A stretch of 9,437 nucleotides of DNA from Pseudomonadota bacterium (GTDB taxonomy: Bacteria > Pseudomonadota > Gammaproteobacteria > Burkholderiales > Ferrovaceae): assembly GCA_021828575.1 (NCBI GenBank), contig JAJZEL010000194.1:1-9437 (forward strand), read 5' to 3'. This document shows positions 6,363 through 9,437 of this stretch, in pieces. Every line of letters begins with the position of its first letter. Within the stretch, counting starts at the first letter, position 1. The notes beneath the pieces were generated by a model, which was given only the letters and a program-made list of their open reading frames with translations, did not search any database and was not told the DNA's origin. The position numbers and the translations under genes were made by a program.

Positions 6363-6807
6363 GCGCCGCCAACCCGCCCGCCTGGCGCAGCACAAAACTG
6401 GAATGCACGCCGGTCACCCCCGTGATGCGGGTGATACGGTTCAACAGCAGGTCCTGGTAGGCCTCCATGTCCCTGACCATCACCTTGAGCTGGTAATCGG
6501 CAGACTGGCCTGTGATCAGCAAACATTCCACCACCTCGGGAATACGGGACACTGCATCCTCGAAATGCTTGAAGCGCTCTGGGGTATGCCGATCCATGGA
6601 AATGTGTACCAGAGCCATCAGGGACAAACCCAGCGCTTTTGGATTTAGCCGGGCTTGATAACCGACAATGACTCCTCTTTCCTCAAGGACATGCACACGC
6701 CTCAGGCAAGGCGAGGGCGACAGCCCCACCTGATCAGCCAGATCCTGATTATTGATTCTGCCTTCACGCTGCAAAATCTCCAGAATATGGAGATCAATCC
6801 TATCCAT
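6328..6807 (-). CDS. Lrp/AsnC-family transcriptional regulator
   Basis: Leucine-responsive family regulators bind DNA as dimers or higher oligomers and sense amino acids. With the ATG at 6807 the protein has 159 residues. It opens with MDRIDLHILEILQREGRI, followed by the helix-turn-helix (about 18-45, containing VGLSPSPCLRRV) and the RAM effector domain (about 60-140, with LITGQSADYQLKV at 97-109 and ITGVTGVHSSFVL at 128-140). It resembles E. coli Lrp in length and in the HTH sequence. A GTG at 6843 would add 12 residues, comparable to the N-terminal tail of E. coli Lrp; neither start has a good ribosome binding site. Divergent position to leuA makes branched-chain amino acid control plausible. 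The 3' end runs 35 nt into ftsX on the opposite strand. Confidence 0.92.
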   Translation of the reverse strand: MDRIDLHILEILQREGRINNQDLADQVGLSPSPCLRRVHVLEERGVIVGYQARLNPKALGLSLMALVHISMDRHTPERFKHFEDAVSRIPEVVECLLITGQSADYQLKVMVRDMEAYQDLLLNRITRITGVTGVHSSFVLRQAGGLAALIPVPAATAGK

Positions 6808-6862
6808 TTCTATAAAACCATCATTGTTGAAATATAAATTCACTTATTTAATTTGTTTCGCA

Positions 6863-6868
6863 ATTATA
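6863..6868 (-). promoter_or_regulatory. candidate -10 element for the Lrp-family gene
   Basis: A perfect TATAAT on the minus strand within an AT-rich stretch. Transcription would start near 6856, giving a leader of about 13 nt to the GTG at 6843 or about 49 nt to the ATG at 6807. No convincing -35 hexamer lies 16-18 nt upstream; that position is taken by the palindrome at 6874-6891. This would fit a regulated or self-regulated promoter. Confidence 0.45.
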
Positions 6869-6873
6869 TTCCA

Positions 6874-6891
6874 TAAATTTTGCAAAATATA
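6874..6891. promoter_or_regulatory. candidate operator: AT-rich palindrome between lrp-type gene and leuA
   Basis: ATTTTGCAAAAT (6877-6888) is a perfect 12-bp palindrome; with one mismatched pair the symmetry extends to 18 bp (6874-6891). A related half-match, TTTCGCAAT, lies about 22 bp away at 6857-6865, close to two helical turns. Lrp-family proteins bind AT-rich inverted repeats in arrays, and this one sits where the -35 region of the minus-strand promoter would be. That Lrp binds here is inference. Confidence 0.45.
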
Positions 6892-6925
6892 GATAAAACG
6901 CAATCGTCTGTCGCTGCCATGACAG

Positions 6926-6931
6926 TATGAT
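6926..6931 (+). promoter_or_regulatory. candidate -10 element for leuA
   Basis: TATGAT on the plus strand matches TATAAT at five of six positions and would start a transcript near 6938, about 29 nt before the leuA ATG. There is no matching -35 hexamer 16-18 nt upstream, so if real this promoter probably needs an activator. No leucine-rich leader peptide or attenuator hairpin was found between here and leuA. Confidence 0.3.
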
Positions 6932-6966
6932 GATGGTTCACATTGAAATTTTCCGGATGCTTCGCC

Positions 6967-8664
6967 ATGCTCAGAGATCCTTCCAAAAAGTACACTGCGT
7001 TCAATGCATGGGCATTGCCTGACAGACAGTGGCCCACCCGTACCCTGACACATCCCCCCATCTGGATGAGCACCGACTTGCGCGACGGCAACCAGTCCCT
7101 GTTTGAACCCATGAACGCAGACCGAAAAATGCGCATGTTCAAAACGCTCTGCGCCATCGGACTCAAGGAAATCGAGGTGGCGTTTCCCTCCGCTTCCCAA
7201 ACGGACTTCGATTTTGTTCGACTGCTCATTGAAGGGCATCATGTGCCTGGCGACGTGACCATCGAAGTGCTGACACAGGCTCGCGAGCATCTGATCCGCC
7301 GTACCATGGATTCGCTCAGGGGCGCGCGCCGGGCCATCGTCCATGTTTACAATGCCACCTCCAGACCCTTCCGTGACGTCGTGTTTCGCATGTCCCGCCA
7401 GGAAGTGCTGCATATGGCGGTCAACGCCGTGAATCTGGTCAGGACACTTGCAACGGAACAACCGGAAACGGAATGGGTACTGGAGTACAGTCCCGAAACA
7501 TTCTCAGGCACTGAACCTGATTTTGCCCTGGAGATTTGCGATGCCGTCACCGCTGCCTGGGGCTCCACCCCACAGCGCCCCGTCATTCTCAACTTGCCGG
7601 CCACCGTTGAAATGGCCACCCCCAATACTTACGCCGATCAGGTGGAATGGATGCACCGTCACCTGGCACGCCGCGACAGCGTCATCCTGAGCGTCCACCC
7701 TCATAATGACCGCGGCACCGCGGTGGCAGCGGCAGAGCTGGCCATGATGGCCGGGGCTGACCGTGTGGAAGGTTGCCTGTTTGGCAATGGAGAACGTACT
7801 GGCAACGTGGACCTGGTGACTCTTGCGCTCAACTTTTATACCCAGGGCATTTCTCCGGGGCTGGATTTTTCCGACATCAACGACATTGCCCGGACCGTGG
7901 AATACTGCAACCAGCTCCCCATCCATCCCCGCCACCCCTACGTGGGAGACCTGGTGTTCACAGCCTTTTCCGGCTCACACCAGGATGCCATCAAGAAAGG
8001 CCTGGCACAGCAATTGCCCGACATTCCTTGGAACGTGCCTTATCTGCCCATTGACCCGGCCGACCTGGGCAGAACCTATGACTCGGTCATCCGCATCAAT
8101 AGCCAGTCAGGAAAAGGCGGGATTGCCTACCTTCTGGAAACGGAATATGGGGTAGTGTTGCCGCGCCGTCTTCAGGTGGAGTTTTCGGGCGTGGTGCAGC
8201 GCCATACAGACACTCATGGCGGAGAGGTGAGTGCCTCTGACATCTGGCGCCTCTTCACCAGTCAGTACCTGTCCCTGGAATCACCTTACCGTTATGTGGA
8301 ACATCACCTGTTCGAGCACGACGGCAAACAGGGTATTCGCCTGACCATCGAGTCGGCTGGCGTAACCCACCTGCTCACCGGCGAAGGCAATGGCCCCATT
8401 GATGCGGCAGTACATGCACTGCGCCTTTTGGGTGTCAGCCTGCAGGTGAGAAGCTATGAAGAGCGCTCCATGGGCAAGAGCCAGGACGGCGGCAACGCCC
8501 GGGCCTGTGCTTTCGTTGAAGTGACGCGCCCCGCCAGTGGCAGTCAGGAACGCCACGGGGTCGGCACCGATGCCAACATTGTGACCGCTTCCATCCGTGC
8601 ACTCATCAGCGGACTCAACCAACTGGAAAGGGACGACCGCAATGGGCAGGTCATGAGCGCCTGA
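6967..8664 (+). CDS. leuA: 2-isopropylmalate synthase, long (LeuA2-type) form
   Basis: LeuA condenses acetyl-CoA with 2-ketoisovalerate, the committed step of leucine synthesis. The 565-residue protein begins MLRDPSKKY and has the catalytic TIM-barrel motif STDLRDGNQ (35-43, Arg39 and metal-binding Asp40), metal ligands in HPHND (His244, His246) and GNGERTGN (273-280). The C-terminal leucine-binding regulatory domain includes GEGNGPIDAAVHAL (472-485) and VEVTRP. Length and the N-terminal extension before the barrel match the long form found in actinobacteria and many beta- and gammaproteobacteria. The frame is open back to a TTG at 6943, but homology begins at the ATG at 6967. It is divergent from an Lrp-type regulator, and feedback inhibition by leucine is expected from the regulatory domain. 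The neighbouring membrane gene starts 20 nt downstream. Confidence 0.96.
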   Translation: MLRDPSKKYTAFNAWALPDRQWPTRTLTHPPIWMSTDLRDGNQSLFEPMNADRKMRMFKTLCAIGLKEIEVAFPSASQTDFDFVRLLIEGHHVPGDVTIEVLTQAREHLIRRTMDSLRGARRAIVHVYNATSRPFRDVVFRMSRQEVLHMAVNAVNLVRTLATEQPETEWVLEYSPETFSGTEPDFALEICDAVTAAWGSTPQRPVILNLPATVEMATPNTYADQVEWMHRHLARRDSVILSVHPHNDRGTAVAAAELAMMAGADRVEGCLFGNGERTGNVDLVTLALNFYTQGISPGLDFSDINDIARTVEYCNQLPIHPRHPYVGDLVFTAFSGSHQDAIKKGLAQQLPDIPWNVPYLPIDPADLGRTYDSVIRINSQSGKGGIAYLLETEYGVVLPRRLQVEFSGVVQRHTDTHGGEVSASDIWRLFTSQYLSLESPYRYVEHHLFEHDGKQGIRLTIESAGVTHLLTGEGNGPIDAAVHALRLLGVSLQVRSYEERSMGKSQDGGNARACAFVEVTRPASGSQERHGVGTDANIVTASIRALISGLNQLERDDRNGQVMSA

Positions 8665-8684
8665 AGCTTGCCTTCCGGAGTGGC

Positions 8685-9296
8685 ATGCCTCAGCATGTGC
8701 CGCATATGGAAAAAGGTCGACTGGAAGCGTTCAGCGATGGCGTCATCGCCATCATCATCACCATCATGGTGCTTGAAATGAAGGTGCCCCGAGGGGAATC
8801 CTTTGCAGCACTGGCTCCGGTCATGCCCCTGTTTTTCAGTTACGTATTGAGTTTTCTCTATGTGGGCATCTACTGGAACAACCACCATCACCTGCTTCAC
8901 ACCTGCGAAGCCGTGACAGGACCAATACTCTGGGCCAACCTGCACCTTCTGTTCTGGCTATCCCTGCTTCCCTTCGCCACGGGCTGGATGGGTGAAAATC
9001 ACTTTGCTCCATGGCCTTCCGCGCTGTATGGCCTGATCCTGCTAATGGCTGCCGTAGCCTACTGGATACTGCAGACCACGCTCATTCGGGCCGGCGGTGC
9101 AGATTCCCTGCTCAGGCGCGCCGTGGGAAGCGACTGGAAAGGCAAACTTTCTCCGGTATGCTATGTCCTGGGCATTGCGATGACCCCTTGGTCTGCCACG
9201 GCATCGCAACTCCTCTATTTCATGGTGGCGCTGCTGTGGATGGTTCCCGACAGGCGCATTGAAAAGGTGTTGTCAAACCCGAACCGGCACCCCTGA
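8685..9296 (+). CDS. TMEM175/DUF1211-family integral membrane protein (putative K+ channel)
   Basis: The 203-residue product carries the family hallmark RLEAFSDGVIAI (12-22) at the start of the first membrane helix. It has about six hydrophobic segments (near 15-31, 45-65, 82-101, 111-131, 155-170, 172-188) and the family YWNNHHHL element (63-70) in the second. Bacterial members studied form tetrameric potassium channels whose pore is lined by hydrophobic residues of helix 1; here that helix reads IAIIITIMVLEM. A GGAG lies 4 nt before the ATG at 8685, which is close. The in-frame ATG at 8706 begins nearer the conserved region and would give 196 residues, but has no ribosome binding site. It starts 20 nt after leuA and may be co-transcribed with it. 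The channel role is inferred from the family. Confidence 0.85.
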   Translation: MPQHVPHMEKGRLEAFSDGVIAIIITIMVLEMKVPRGESFAALAPVMPLFFSYVLSFLYVGIYWNNHHHLLHTCEAVTGPILWANLHLLFWLSLLPFATGWMGENHFAPWPSALYGLILLMAAVAYWILQTTLIRAGGADSLLRRAVGSDWKGKLSPVCYVLGIAMTPWSATASQLLYFMVALLWMVPDRRIEKVLSNPNRHP

Positions 9297-9318
9297 TTCA
9301 GTCCAGTCCTGTCAGGGG
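9290..9318. terminator. possible stem-loop between convergent gene ends
   Basis: CCCCTGA (9290-9296) and TCAGGGG (9312-9318) form a perfect 7-bp inverted repeat with a 15-nt loop, spanning the stop codons of the TMEM175-type gene (plus) and the histidine kinase (minus). Its location between converging genes suits a bidirectional terminator, but there is no T tract on either side and the loop is large, so the call is weak. Confidence 0.25.
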
Positions 9319-9437
9319 AAGGCTGGCCAGGATGCTGGTGCCCTCACCTGGACTGCTGGTCACCTCCACGGTGCCACCCAGCATTTGGGCGCGTTCATGG
9401 ATGCCTAGCAAACCATAGGAATACCGCTGGGCATGCG
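9298..9437 (-). CDS. sensor histidine kinase, C-terminal end (runs off window)
   Basis: Only the last 45 codons are present. They read YGLLGIHERAQMLGGTVEV, then SSPGEGTSI and a short tail ending at the TGA at 9298-9300. The G-L-x-G-I-x-E-R box followed by L-G-G and P-G-x-G-T is the G2 region of HATPase_c domains of the NarX/DegS/UhpB (HisKA_3) type, which usually pair with a LuxR/NarL-type response regulator. The input domain, the phosphorylated His and the partner regulator are outside the window, so the signal is unknown. The gene converges on the TMEM175-type gene with a 1-nt gap between stop codons. Confidence 0.85.
   Translation of the reverse strand, partial: HAQRYSYGLLGIHERAQMLGGTVEVTSSPGEGTSILASLPLTGLD

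Noticed and set aside
6364..6389. GCGCC / GGCGC inverted repeat after the ftsX stop as a terminator.
   Set aside because: The stem is only 5 bp with a 16-nt loop, there is no T tract, and the sequence is coding for the Lrp-family protein on the other strand.
8871..8897. Histidine-rich stretch in the TMEM175-type protein as a metal-binding site.
   Set aside because: The tryptophan and histidine cluster in the second hydrophobic segment is a usual feature of the DUF1211 family and does not by itself indicate metal binding.

Overview
The window is a block of chromosomal housekeeping genes. Gene content, gene order and a moderately high GC content suggest a betaproteobacterium: an ftsY-ftsE-ftsX cluster, an rsmD-coaD-ferredoxin run, a TPR lipoprotein-export neighbourhood of lolB and ispE, and a long-form leuA next to an Lrp-type regulator. 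I cannot name a genus from the sequence alone. No RNA gene, CRISPR array, insertion sequence, integrase or phage gene was seen.

Left block (1-3793, minus strand). Six genes are read leftward with very tight junctions: rsmD (16S rRNA methyltransferase), coaD (phosphopantetheine adenylyltransferase), a YfhL-type 2[4Fe-4S] ferredoxin, an exported TPR protein, lolB (outer-membrane lipoprotein receptor) and the start of ispE (isoprenoid precursor kinase, cut by the window edge). Two junctions are 4-nt ATGA overlaps, one is a 17-nt overlap, and the gaps are 4 and 20 nt. The block looks like one transcription unit mixing ribosome maturation, CoA and isoprenoid synthesis, and envelope assembly.

Middle block (3842-6362, plus strand). 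Divergent from rsmD across only 48 nt, ftsY (SRP receptor), ftsE and ftsX (divisome ABC-type complex) follow one another with ATGA overlaps at both junctions. FtsE is full length but has lost most of its ATPase signature residues; this is the strongest lead in the window.

Right block (6328-9437). An Lrp/AsnC-family regulator on the minus strand overlaps the end of ftsX tail to tail. It is divergent from leuA (2-isopropylmalate synthase) across an AT-rich stretch with a perfect TATAAT hexamer and a 12-bp palindrome, which suggests that the regulator controls itself and leuA. A TMEM175/DUF1211-type membrane protein follows leuA after 20 nt. It ends 1 nt short of the convergent C-terminus of a NarX/DegS-type sensor histidine kinase that runs off the window.

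Overall this is an ordinary core-genome region. I do not see a new defence or mobile system in it. The items worth a second look are the degenerate FtsE, the lrp/leuA control region and the overlapping gene ends.
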